A stretch of 11,757 nucleotides of DNA, from positions 1 to 11,757 of the forward strand of contig JBDQGY010000140.1 of NCBI GenBank assembly GCA_040265175.1. The letters run 5' to 3'. The notes under the pieces are model-generated. The model was not told where the DNA came from. It ran no database searches and saw nothing but the letters and a program-made list of their open reading frames with translations. The stretch's first letter is position 1. Each line of letters starts with the position of its first letter. Source of the DNA: JAAZXR01 sp040265175. GTDB taxonomy: Bacteria; Myxococcota_A; Polyangia; Nannocystales; Nannocystaceae. A program made the position numbers and the translations under genes. Positions 1 through 8,820 of this stretch are shown here, in pieces.

Positions 1-355
1 CCTTCGCCGCGGCCTTGGCTTTCTCCGCGCTCGCGGCAGAGGCCCGCACGTTGAGCTGGAACGGCCGGTCGTCGAGCTTCGCGAGAGTTTGGCCCTGGGT
101 GACGGTGTCGCCGACGTCCACGTTGAGCTCTTGCAGGGTGCCGCCGACGCCGAAGCTCAACGGAGCGCTCGCGACGGCGCGGACGGTGCCGCCCAAGGAG
201 CGCTCCAGGGCGTTGGCGGACAACTCGACCTTGGCGTATTTGATGGCCCGCGGACCAGGAACTTTGACCGAGGTCGGATCGTCGCACCCAATGATGCCGG
301 GCATGGCGAAGGCGAGGAGTGTCGCAAAAGAGAGGGAGGAGGGGAGACGTCTCAT
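1..355 (-). CDS. RND efflux periplasmic adaptor (membrane fusion protein, HlyD/AcrA type) lipoprotein, 3' end outside the window
   Basis: The first 118 codons of a minus-strand gene that continues past the left edge. Residues 1-24 form a lipoprotein signal: RR near the N-terminus, a hydrophobic stretch and the lipobox IIGC with Cys24. The next residue is Asp25; in enterobacteria Asp at +2 keeps lipoproteins in the inner membrane, as for AcrA-type adaptors. Residues about 56-100 have the barrel-sandwich/lipoyl half-motif of membrane fusion proteins (GGTVRA, then SFGVGGTLQELNVDVGDTV, then GQTLAKLDDRPF), followed by the start of an Ala/Lys-rich helical hairpin. Family knowledge: such adaptors join an inner-membrane RND or ABC pump to an outer-membrane channel. 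The gene lies 36 bp downstream of ettA on the same strand with no terminator seen, so cotranscription is likely. No clear Shine-Dalgarno precedes the ATG at 355. The pump itself would be outside the window. Confidence 0.85.
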   Translation of the reverse strand, partial: MRRLPSSLSFATLLAFAMPGIIGCDDPTSVKVPGPRAIKYAKVELSANALERSLGGTVRAVASAPLSFGVGGTLQELNVDVGDTVTQGQTLAKLDDRPFQLNVRASAASAEKAKAAAK

Positions 356-391
356 GGTGTGCTGGTCTGTGAATTCCCGGCTTGCGTAAGC

Positions 392-2095
<1,704 letters not shown>

Positions 2096-2096
2096 G

Positions 2097-2104
2097 TCCT
2101 CTCC
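2097..2104 (-). promoter_or_regulatory. Ribosome binding site of ettA
   Basis: Read on the minus strand this is GGAGAGGA, one base before the ATG at 2095 with the GGAG core 5 nt away. It decides the start: the longer open frame to 2212 would encode an Arg/Pro-rich extension that EttA proteins lack. Confidence 0.7.
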
Positions 2105-2143
2105 ATAGGGGGACCGCAGTGACGGCGAGCAGGCGAGGGGCTC

Positions 2144-2181
2144 GAGCGCCGCTGCGCCGGTACCGCGACGCCGCAGCGCTC
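2144..2181 (-). other. Imperfect GC-rich inverted repeat in the probable ettA leader
   Basis: GAGCGC (2144-2149) pairs with GCGCTC (2176-2181) and TGCG (2153-2156) pairs with CGCA (2172-2175), leaving a 3-base bulge. The loop contains the 8-bp palindrome CGGTACCG (2158-2165). It lies about 50-85 nt upstream of the ettA start, so an mRNA starting near 2212 would carry it. No T-run follows on the minus strand, so it is not a classical terminator. Such stems can arise by chance in GC-rich DNA. Confidence 0.3.
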
Positions 2182-2539
2182 CGGCTGGGCGACCGGTGGA
2201 CCCGCCTTTCACGTCGAGATCTTACCGGCGTCCGGGCCACCTGACCGGGCTGCCTCAAGGGCGATGGCAGCGTGCGTCCACGGCCGCGGCTCAAGGACCG
2301 CGACGGCGCCCTGCATGGGATGGCGTCGGTCCTGAACACGAGCGGCGGCGCGGCTGTCTTGATTCGGCGCGGCGAATCTCGCGCCGTCTGCTCCCGGGCC
2401 GGGGGCGTTTTTGGAGCAACGATTGGAATTTCCAGGGTTATTTGGGGGGCGAGGGCAGCCCGCACGGGACCCACACCGATATGCGCGATCTTCGCGTTCT
2501 CTGTTGGGAGCCCACGGGGCGCATGTTGTGTTCGACGCC

Positions 2540-2556
2540 GGAGTCAATCAGACTCC
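2540..2556 (+). other. Short perfect hairpin just upstream of the 2560 start codon
   Basis: GGAGTC (2540-2545), loop AATCA, GACTCC (2551-2556): a 6-bp perfect stem ending three bases before the ATG. The left arm contains the only GGAG near this start. At 16 nt from the ATG it is too far for a normal Shine-Dalgarno when unfolded, and it would be paired when folded. Confidence 0.4.
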
Positions 2557-2559
2557 CAG

Positions 2560-3120
2560 ATGATGCTTGTTCGCTCGACCGCCGCGCTCACTGCTTTTGC
2601 TGTCACCCTCGCCGCTGCTCCCGCCTACGCGGCGCCGCGAACCGACGCGAGCCCCGGGCCGCAGTCCGAGGAGGCGGCACCTCTCGCTCTTGAGACCCCA
2701 CGGTTGCGGTTTTCAGACAAGGGCGCGGGTATGGACGGCAAGAAGATGATCAGCATCGGCATCCTGTTGTCGGCTGCGGGCGCAGCGAGTGCCATCGGCG
2801 CCTCCTTTTTTGTGATGTCTTGCCCCGACAGCTTGCCGCTTTCGCCCGTGAGTCGAGCGCCGATCAAGTGCTTTGACGGTCCGAGCACCGAGACTGATCC
2901 CAACAAGCCCGCGGGCGAGAACGAGGTCGATGTGGCCTCGGGCGCGGGCTATTACACCTTGCCAGTCATGGTGACGCTGGGCGCGCTCGGTGGAGTGCTG
3001 CTCGCATCGGGCGTTACGATGATCGTGTTGGGTGCCAAGAAGCGCAAGGCGATGGGGCTCTCCGCGGGGCCGTCGTTTCAGCGCGGTGGCGGCGGGCTGG
3101 TACTCACGGGTCGGTTCTAG
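2560..3120 (+). CDS. Small protein of unknown function with signal peptide and two hydrophobic helices
   Basis: 186 residues; I do not recognise a named family. Residues 1-24 look like a Sec signal peptide (MMLVRSTAAL, then an Ala-rich core, cleavage near AYA-A). A Pro/Glu-rich stretch follows (25-58). KK at 61-62 precedes a first hydrophobic helix (about 63-86). A loop (87-128) holds two cysteines (Cys88, Cys104) that could form a disulfide. A second helix (about 131-159) ends in KKRK (160-163). The tail is Gly-rich and ends GLVLTGRF. Small proteins of this layout are, from memory, frequent in myxobacterial genomes. The frame is open upstream to 2272, but that part reads like noncoding DNA and the signal peptide begins at the tandem ATGATG (2560/2563), so I start there. 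There is no good ribosome binding site. It converges on the murein peptidase gene with a 20-bp gap. Confidence 0.7.
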   Translation: MMLVRSTAALTAFAVTLAAAPAYAAPRTDASPGPQSEEAAPLALETPRLRFSDKGAGMDGKKMISIGILLSAAGAASAIGASFFVMSCPDSLPLSPVSRAPIKCFDGPSTETDPNKPAGENEVDVASGAGYYTLPVMVTLGALGGVLLASGVTMIVLGAKKRKAMGLSAGPSFQRGGGGLVLTGRF

Positions 3121-3140
3121 CGGCGCTTGAGTCGTCCGCG

Positions 3141-3815
3141 TTACTTGCAGCCCCGGGCGCGTGCTTGCTCGTAGGAGAGGCGCTCTGCTGTGCCGTCCGT
3201 GAGATCGCGGGTGACGCTCTTGGAGTAACATGCGCGTTGACCCGGACCGGAGAAGTCGATCCACTGGGCCGCGTGCGGTCGGATGTCGATGTGGACAAAG
3301 CTGCTGTTGGGGTAATAGCCCACGCCCACACCGCCAAAGGAGAGCTGGATCGTATCTCGGAGGACACGGTTTGGAACTCCTTCAATGCGTAGGTCGATGG
3401 CGCGGCCTCGCGTGTGATTGCTTCGGTGGCCGCTTCGGTTGATGCTGGGATCCCGATAGCCGGAGACGACGGTAAAGTTCTTGCCTGGGAAGTGGCCAGC
3501 GAGGGCGACGAGGAGCGTGGTGAGTCGCCAGTGGATGGGGTGATCCACCCCGGTTCGCGCGCAGCGAAGAAAGCGGCGAAGCTCGGTGAGCGCCTCGGTT
3601 CGGAGCGCGCCGTCGGAGTCGAAGAGTCGAAGCTCAAGCTGTTCCCCAGAGTGGAGATTTTTCATTGGCACGACGGGAGCCCGGGTCGGGTCGACTTGGC
3701 GGACCTGCGAGACCCGGTGGCTGGAGGACGCCTGGACTTGCAGGGGCGCGCACATCGCGCATGCTGCGAGGAGCAAGTGCGTGGGCCTGACGTGGTGGAG
3801 CACTCTTCGAAACAC
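3141..3815 (-). CDS. M15-family murein endopeptidase, YcbK/MepK-like (DUF882)
   Basis: 224 residues. Family knowledge: DUF882 (Peptidase_M15_2) proteins are zinc peptidases of the cell wall; E. coli MepK (YcbK) opens 3-3 (mDAP-mDAP) crosslinks during growth. Seen here: SGYRDP (118-123), then SNHTRGRAID (132-141), which fits SxHxxGxAxD with probable zinc ligands His134 and Asp141, then GVGYYPNSSFVHID (164-177) with the third ligand His175. The metal site looks complete. The N-terminus is a signal sequence: RR at 3-4 and a hydrophobic core around 14-25. Cleavage could be at VQA-S (about residue 29), or LAAC (16-19) could serve as a lipobox, so either a periplasmic protein or a lipoprotein is possible. 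The start is the GTG at 3815; an ATG at 3828 is out of frame and stops at once. Ribosome binding is weak. Divergent from speA. Confidence 0.85.
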   Translation of the reverse strand: MFRRVLHHVRPTHLLLAACAMCAPLQVQASSSHRVSQVRQVDPTRAPVVPMKNLHSGEQLELRLFDSDGALRTEALTELRRFLRCARTGVDHPIHWRLTTLLVALAGHFPGKNFTVVSGYRDPSINRSGHRSNHTRGRAIDLRIEGVPNRVLRDTIQLSFGGVGVGYYPNSSFVHIDIRPHAAQWIDFSGPGQRACYSKSVTRDLTDGTAERLSYEQARARGCK

Positions 3816-3879
3816 GGTCAGGTTCTCATTGAAGCAAGCTGCGTGCCGATTTACGCCGAGCGCGATTCATGGGCAGAAT

Positions 3880-5889
3880 ATGGCCTCCATGAACCCCCCT
3901 GATGACAGCCGAGCGACGATTGGAACTTCCGCTGAGTCAGAGGACGCGGACGCTCGCTGTCGAGACATTGACGCTCATCGCCGAATTCTCGGTGCGTCGC
4001 TGAAGCGATATGGCGCCGATCGTTGGGGCAAGGACTTCTTGCGTGCGAACGATGACGGTCACCTCGAGTTTCTCGCGCCAGGCCGGGACCCCGTGGATCT
4101 TGAGCGTCTCGCCCAGCAGCTCGATCGCCGCGGCATCCAGACTCCCTTTGTCATCCGCTTCCCGGAGATGGTGGAGCAGCAGATGGAGTCACTTCACGCG
4201 GCGTTTGAAACCGCAGCCACTGAGAATGGATTTACGGGCGGACATATCGGGTTGTTCCCGCTGAAGGTGAATCAGCGACGCAGCGTGGTGGATGCGGTGC
4301 TCAGCGCGGGAGATCCACGACACTACGGATTAGAAGCGGGCTCCAAACCGGAGCTTTTGCTCGCGATGGCGCAGGCGGTGCGGCCGAACGTGCCTCTAGT
4401 GTGCAACGGGTTCAAGGATCGCGAATTCATGCGCATGGCGTTCCACGCGGCGGAACTCGGTCATGAAGTCGTCATTGTGTTGGAGTCGGTGCGAGAGGTG
4501 CGACGCTTTTTGGAGGTGCGGGCGGAGATGCCGTGGCTCGCGTGCCCAAGGCTCGGGATGCGGGCCAAGCTCTATTCCCGCGGATCGGGGAAGTGGCAGA
4601 GTTCAGGGGGCGAGACCGCGAAGTTTGGACTCTCCACCAATGAGATGCTCGAGGTGGAGCGCACGCTCGCCTCGCACGACCTCCGCGATCTCCTCGTGCT
4701 CATTCACTTCCACATCGGCTCGCAGATTACGCAGATTCGACGGATTAAAGACGCCGTGCGAGAGGGCGTACAGCTCTGGGCGTCGCTGCGCGCGCGCGTC
4801 TCGAGTTTGCGGTATCTCGATCTCGGGGGCGGCGTGGGCGTTGACTACGACGGCAGCCGGACCTCGTACCCCTCATCCGCCAACTATTCGCTTGACGAGT
4901 ACGCGAGTCAGGTTGTGTACGAGCTGATGGAACTCGCGAAGGAGACCGAGCTTCCGCATCCCACGCTGCTTACAGAGAGTGGGCGGGTGCTGGTCGCGAA
5001 CCACGCGGTCGTCGTCGCGGACATGCGCGAGGTCCAAGGGGAGCTCTTGCCGATTCCCGATCCCTCTGCGGAAGAGCATCGGCTTATCACGCAGCTGCGC
5101 GAGACGGCCAGCCACATCTCCGTCAAGAACCTCGAAGAGTATTTTCACGATGCCATCGACTTTCGTGATGAGGCGCTGCAGCTGTTCTCTCGGGGCTACC
5201 TGTCGCTTGAGGACCGGGCGAGCGCAGAGGCCCTGTTCGGCCAAATTCGCGAGCGCTGCAAGGGCCTTCTGCGCCAGTTTCGACATCCCCCCGAAGAGAT
5301 CGTCGAGTACTTGGCGCGCGCGCAGTCAAAGTACATCGTTAACTTTTCGATCTTTCAGTCACTCCCGGATACGTGGAGCGTGGATCAAGTGTTCCCGGTG
5401 GCCCCGCTGTCACGCCATGGGGATCGGCCGAACGTCAACGCGCGGCTCGTAGACATCACCTGCGACAGCGATGGCTGCGTCTCCACCTTCGCGCACCCCG
5501 ATGAGAACTTGCCGTGTCTGCCCCTCATCCGTCGCGAGCGCGGAGATGCGAAATACTACCTCGGATTCTTCATGGTGGGAGCGTATCAAGACTCCTTGGG
5601 GAACCGACACAACCTCTTCGGCCGGTGTCACGAGGTCGTGGTGCGAAACCGCAGCAGCGACCCCGTGGTGACCGGGAGCGAGATGTTTGAGCTTGAAGAT
5701 GTGGTGGTTGAGGTGAAGCGCGGCGTGACCAACCTCGACATGCTCGAGTCCATGGACTGGGATGGAGAAGGGATGACGAGCCTTATTCGCGAGCGTCACC
5801 TGGACCACGAGACGACCCTGGGCGAGAACTGGGCGCTGGGCTTGTTGCAGGGGTATCCCTACCTCTCGTATCGCCGCTCGGGTCAATGA
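3880..5889 (+). CDS. speA: Biosynthetic arginine decarboxylase SpeA
   Basis: 669 residues, close to E. coli SpeA (658). Converts L-arginine to agmatine and CO2, the first step of the agmatine route to putrescine; a PLP enzyme of fold type III (alanine racemase-like barrel). Seen: FPLKVNQ (126-132) with the PLP lysine Lys129; HFHIGSQ (276-282); the Gly-rich phosphate loop LDLGGGVGVDYDG (313-325); TESGR (365-369); and CDSDG (528-532) with active-site Cys528, which acts across the dimer. The helical insertion between barrel strands and C-terminal domain, a feature of SpeA, spans about 395-490. No signal peptide. The start is uncertain: ATG at 3880 or 3889, neither with a good Shine-Dalgarno. The frame is open upstream to 3586, but that part lies antisense to the peptidase and is not SpeA-like. 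The gene is alone on its strand; no speB (agmatinase) or aguA/aguB lies in the window. Confidence 0.95.
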   Translation: MASMNPPDDSRATIGTSAESEDADARCRDIDAHRRILGASLKRYGADRWGKDFLRANDDGHLEFLAPGRDPVDLERLAQQLDRRGIQTPFVIRFPEMVEQQMESLHAAFETAATENGFTGGHIGLFPLKVNQRRSVVDAVLSAGDPRHYGLEAGSKPELLLAMAQAVRPNVPLVCNGFKDREFMRMAFHAAELGHEVVIVLESVREVRRFLEVRAEMPWLACPRLGMRAKLYSRGSGKWQSSGGETAKFGLSTNEMLEVERTLASHDLRDLLVLIHFHIGSQITQIRRIKDAVREGVQLWASLRARVSSLRYLDLGGGVGVDYDGSRTSYPSSANYSLDEYASQVVYELMELAKETELPHPTLLTESGRVLVANHAVVVADMREVQGELLPIPDPSAEEHRLITQLRETASHISVKNLEEYFHDAIDFRDEALQLFSRGYLSLEDRASAEALFGQIRERCKGLLRQFRHPPEEIVEYLARAQSKYIVNFSIFQSLPDTWSVDQVFPVAPLSRHGDRPNVNARLVDITCDSDGCVSTFAHPDENLPCLPLIRRERGDAKYYLGFFMVGAYQDSLGNRHNLFGRCHEVVVRNRSSDPVVTGSEMFELEDVVVEVKRGVTNLDMLESMDWDGEGMTSLIRERHLDHETTLGENWALGLLQGYPYLSYRRSGQ

Positions 5890-5909
5890 CGCCCCGGGAC
5901 GGGTCGCTC

Positions 5910-5922
5910 GGACCAGGGGTCC
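5910..5922. terminator. Possible bidirectional stem-loop between convergent speA and receptor gene
   Basis: GGACC (5910-5914), loop AGG, GGTCC (5918-5922) is a perfect 5-bp stem inside the 60-bp gap between two convergent stops. There is no T-run on either side, so it is at best a weak intrinsic terminator. Confidence 0.25.
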
Positions 5923-5949
5923 TCGTGGTGATGGCGGGTGTCGCAGGGG

Positions 5950-8820
5950 TTAGAATTCGAGGCGCGCACCGAGCGACGGAAGGATCGGGAGACCCCGTAT
6001 GGGCGCCCGTTGCTGGTAGTTGTAGGCGTAGCTCCAAAACTCAACGTTCGCGCGGTTGTAGCTGTTTTGAAGATCAAGGTAGAGGTTGAGCTTCAAGTAG
6101 CGCCAATAAAATTGCTTGTCCACCCGCAGATCGAGCTGATGAAAGATAGGGAGGCGGTCGCTGTTCCGCGGGCCCTCAATTGGCGTATAGGCGCCGGTAC
6201 TCCCGTCGAAGATGGCCGAGGTGATCGGGGTGGTGGGGTTCCCCGAGGTGAGGCGGAATCGCCCTCCGATGCGCCAGTTCCGAGGGAGCACAAAGGCGGC
6301 CAGGGCAGAGACCGCGTGGGTTTGGTCATAGTCATAGGGGACCCACCTGGGGTCGGTGGGCCAGGCGCGGACGCTCCGGGACAAGGTGTAGCTCACCCAG
6401 CCCACGAGGGACTTGGTGAGACGTTTTCGCAGCAGGACCTCCGCCCCATAGACGCGCCCGACACCATCACTTCGCAGTCGCACGGGTGAGGTGGTGCCAT
6501 CCGTGTCGAGAGAGATTTCGTCCGTTGGGGCCGGGAGGTCCCACATGGAGTTGAAGAAGGCAGAGACCGTGAGTTCGAGCTCGTGGGGGAGTCGGGAAAA
6601 AAACTCGAGGCTGGTGTGGGCGGCCCGCAACGGCGAGAGATCGGGGTTTCCGAAGGCGGGGGTGAGATCTTGAAACACCGGGGTTTGGGAGAACAGCCCG
6701 GCGCCGACGCGCACGCTGAACTCGTCGGTGGCGTCCCAGATCATACGCACGCGAGGATCGGCGCGCACGCGATTCATCGGAAAACCCCAGCGTGTGATCC
6801 GAACCCCCGGGACGACGCGCACGCGCGTGCCTTCGCCGAGCGTGGCGGAGGCGTACACCGCGAGCGTGGACGAGAACGCGTTCAGATCCTCAACTTGTTG
6901 GTCCTCGAGCGACCCGGGGGTCGTGGGGCCTAGCAAGCTCTCACCCCCGGGGACCGCGGAGCCTTGGATCGGCGCGGAGACGGCGTTGACCCGGTACCAA
7001 AGGAGATAGCTCTCGCTGCCGATCTCCAGGCTCGTGCGTCGAGAGAGGGGACCTTTGAGCGACACGCGCCCGGTGATGGCCTTGCGATCAACGAGCAGGT
7101 CAAAGGCGCCACCGCTTTGTCCGCGGCCGAGCTCGTATCGCACGGACGGTGAGATGTCGAACACCCAGCCGTTGTGTTTGACGTTCCACGCCAGGTCCGC
7201 GCGGTGCACGAACGCCCGCGCGCCGCTGCGGTTGCGGTCGTCGATGTCGACGTCGTTGGGATCATAGGCGAGGAACTCGAATTGGTCGTCGCCACCCAAG
7301 AATCGGACGCTCAAGTCACCGGGTCCGAGCGGATGATCGAGGAACAGCGAGTAGTCCCAATAGCGAGGGGCGCGCGTCAACTGGAGCGCGTCCTCGGGGA
7401 GCACCAGGGGCAAGATCGCGTCGATGTAGCTGCGCCGGACGCTCGCGAGGAAGCTGCCCTTATGGAGGGGTCCCTCGAGCAGCACGGAGGCGTCGATGAG
7501 GTCGAAGTCGACGTAGCCATGGACGCCGTCGCGGCGTCCCTTGCGTGGCTGAACGGAGACGACACCGCCGATGGCGTTGCCCCAGCGGACGTCGAAATTG
7601 CTTGGCACAAAGGACACCGACTCAAGGACGTCGCTGTTGACCGCAGTGGAGAGGCCACCGAAGTGAAACGCGAGGGGGATCCCGTGCTGCGCGAGGTAGA
7701 CGGCGGAGTCGAAGGGGGCGGCGCCACGGATGACGAGCAGGCCGGCGCCATAGGGCGGGCGCGCGACGCCCGGGAGTGCCTGAATGGAGCGGAGGGCGTC
7801 GCCTTGCGCTCCCGGGAGCGTCGCGACCTCCGCGATGCTCAAGGTCTTTCGGCCGATCTCTTCCCGATCGACGCCGTCCTCGACGACGGTGCGGTAGCGG
7901 GGTCCTCCATCTGGTTCAAGGAAGTACCGGACGCTGAGGGCCTCGTCGGCCTCACGGGTCTCGATCCACTCCACGCGTCGCATCCCGGAGGCGACGGCGA
8001 CCACGCGAATCTTGCCTGTGGGAACCTCTTGAAAATGAAAGCGCCCCTCTGCGTCCGTGACCGCCTCAAAAGTTGACGTGACCTGCACGGCGGCCTCCTC
8101 CGGGCTCACCCGAAGGGTGCGGACTCGTCCGATCTCGTCCTCCGGGTCTGCGGGCGCGACGACGATGGTCACCCCTGACAGGGGGCGCCGAGACGCGGCC
8201 TCAAAGACTCGCCCTTGGAGTGGGGCCTCCCCTTGAATCGTCGGGGGATCGGTCCTCGGGGGCGTCGAGGTTGCTCGCGTGAGCGGGTCGGCGCTGGTCG
8301 GACTCTCGTCGACCCTCGCAACGCTCGACGGGGTCGCTCCCGCAGGCTCGGTGCTCGTCGCGGCGGGGGCCCCAGGAGGAGCCGACGCGGGGGCGTACAC
8401 CGGGATATTGATTTCGATGGCGACCTCAACGGGCGTGCCCTGGTAGGTCCCAGGGATGAAGGTCGCCGCGCGCACCACCCCTGTCGCCAGGGCGTCGAGC
8501 TGTGGATGGAGCCCTCGGGTCACTGTCACCTCGACAGGCGAGCCGCGCACACCAATCACAACACGCAGGGCAATCTCGCCCTCGGGTGGTGCGTCGAGGG
8601 TCGCCAACTCCGCGGGATACTCCAGGGAGATCGTACCCTCCAGCGTCGGTGGGATGAGTCCCTCGGGGAGGGTGGGCGCCGCAGGCTGAGGTCCCGTGGA
8701 GGCGTGGCGCGCCGCGAGGCTGTCGCGCGGGATGATCACACTCGCCCACAAGGCCACAGACACAAAAACCGACCAGCGCGTGCGACGGCCTCGCGGCGAG
8801 TATTCCATGCAGGTTGTCAT
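5950..8820 (-). CDS. TonB-dependent outer-membrane receptor with N-terminal TonB C-terminal-like domain and carboxypeptidase-regulatory-like domain
   Basis: 956 residues. Probable signal peptide at 1-37 (RGRRTRW, hydrophobic core, cleavage near SLA-A). Residues about 60-140 resemble the TonB C-terminal domain (LRVVIGVRGSPVEVTVTRG, then VVRAATFIPGTYQGTPVEV). A Pro/Ala/Thr/Ser-rich linker follows (141-195), then a CarboxypepD_reg-like beta domain (about 199-302; LQGRVFEAASRRPLSGVTI, AVTDAEGRFHFQEVPTGK). The plug is about 320-425 (TLPGAQGDALRSIQALPGV, LLVIRGAAPFDS, GGVVSVQP). The rest is a beta-barrel of alternating hydrophobic strands ending in Phe956, the usual C-terminal signal for BAM assembly. 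YRTVVED (309-315) could be a TonB box. Such receptors import bulky ligands (metal chelates, cobalamin, glycans, peptides) using proton motive force; the ligand cannot be told here. No ExbB/ExbD is nearby. Its ATG overlaps the TGA of the decarboxylase gene, with no good ribosome binding site. Confidence 0.93.
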   Translation of the reverse strand: MTTCMEYSPRGRRTRWSVFVSVALWASVIIPRDSLAARHASTGPQPAAPTLPEGLIPPTLEGTISLEYPAELATLDAPPEGEIALRVVIGVRGSPVEVTVTRGLHPQLDALATGVVRAATFIPGTYQGTPVEVAIEINIPVYAPASAPPGAPAATSTEPAGATPSSVARVDESPTSADPLTRATSTPPRTDPPTIQGEAPLQGRVFEAASRRPLSGVTIVVAPADPEDEIGRVRTLRVSPEEAAVQVTSTFEAVTDAEGRFHFQEVPTGKIRVVAVASGMRRVEWIETREADEALSVRYFLEPDGGPRYRTVVEDGVDREEIGRKTLSIAEVATLPGAQGDALRSIQALPGVARPPYGAGLLVIRGAAPFDSAVYLAQHGIPLAFHFGGLSTAVNSDVLESVSFVPSNFDVRWGNAIGGVVSVQPRKGRRDGVHGYVDFDLIDASVLLEGPLHKGSFLASVRRSYIDAILPLVLPEDALQLTRAPRYWDYSLFLDHPLGPGDLSVRFLGGDDQFEFLAYDPNDVDIDDRNRSGARAFVHRADLAWNVKHNGWVFDISPSVRYELGRGQSGGAFDLLVDRKAITGRVSLKGPLSRRTSLEIGSESYLLWYRVNAVSAPIQGSAVPGGESLLGPTTPGSLEDQQVEDLNAFSSTLAVYASATLGEGTRVRVVPGVRITRWGFPMNRVRADPRVRMIWDATDEFSVRVGAGLFSQTPVFQDLTPAFGNPDLSPLRAAHTSLEFFSRLPHELELTVSAFFNSMWDLPAPTDEISLDTDGTTSPVRLRSDGVGRVYGAEVLLRKRLTKSLVGWVSYTLSRSVRAWPTDPRWVPYDYDQTHAVSALAAFVLPRNWRIGGRFRLTSGNPTTPITSAIFDGSTGAYTPIEGPRNSDRLPIFHQLDLRVDKQFYWRYLKLNLYLDLQNSYNRANVEFWSYAYNYQQRAPIRGLPILPSLGARLEF
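8817..8820 (-). promoter_or_regulatory. ATGA stop/start overlap coupling the decarboxylase and receptor genes
   Basis: On the minus strand the four bases ATGA contain the receptor's ATG (8820-8818) and the decarboxylase's TGA (8819-8817). The 15 bases upstream, CCGCCCCGAGATCTC, carry no strong Shine-Dalgarno. Ribosomes finishing the decarboxylase are therefore likely to restart on the receptor, keeping the two products linked. The alternative receptor start, ATG at 8808, also lacks a ribosome binding site. Confidence 0.65.

Larger units (their letters stand above)
2096..2559. other. Intergenic region between divergent ettA and the small secreted/membrane protein gene
   Basis: 464 bp in which I find no convincing gene; the open frames present are short or Arg/Pro/Gly-rich products of high GC. 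It must hold the promoters of both flanking genes. On the minus strand TAAGAT (2224-2219) is a possible -10 box for ettA, without a good -35 box. It also contains a GC-rich imperfect hairpin (2144-2181), a short perfect inverted repeat TGGAA-T-TTCCA (2424-2434) and a hairpin just before the plus-strand start (2540-2556). No tRNA-like fold, direct-repeat array or mobile-element end was seen. Confidence 0.6.

Noticed and set aside
2272..2559. N-terminal extension of the small protein at 2560
   Set aside because: The frame is open, but the 96 residues are Arg/Gly-rich without pattern and would bury an evident signal peptide in the middle of the protein.
2417..3930. Near-repeat CRACGATTGGAAYTTCC at 2417-2433 and 3914-3930
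   Set aside because: 15 of 17 bases match, but by rough estimate a few such pairs are expected by chance in a window of this size, and the second copy lies inside the speA coding region.
5890..5949. Strong intrinsic terminator between the convergent speA and receptor stops
   Set aside because: Only a 5-bp stem without a T-run is present, so I list it as a weak candidate rather than a confident terminator.
7174..8076. 300-codon plus-strand open frame opposite the receptor gene
   Set aside because: Antisense shadow; the minus strand encodes the conserved plug and barrel of a TonB-dependent receptor through this whole stretch.
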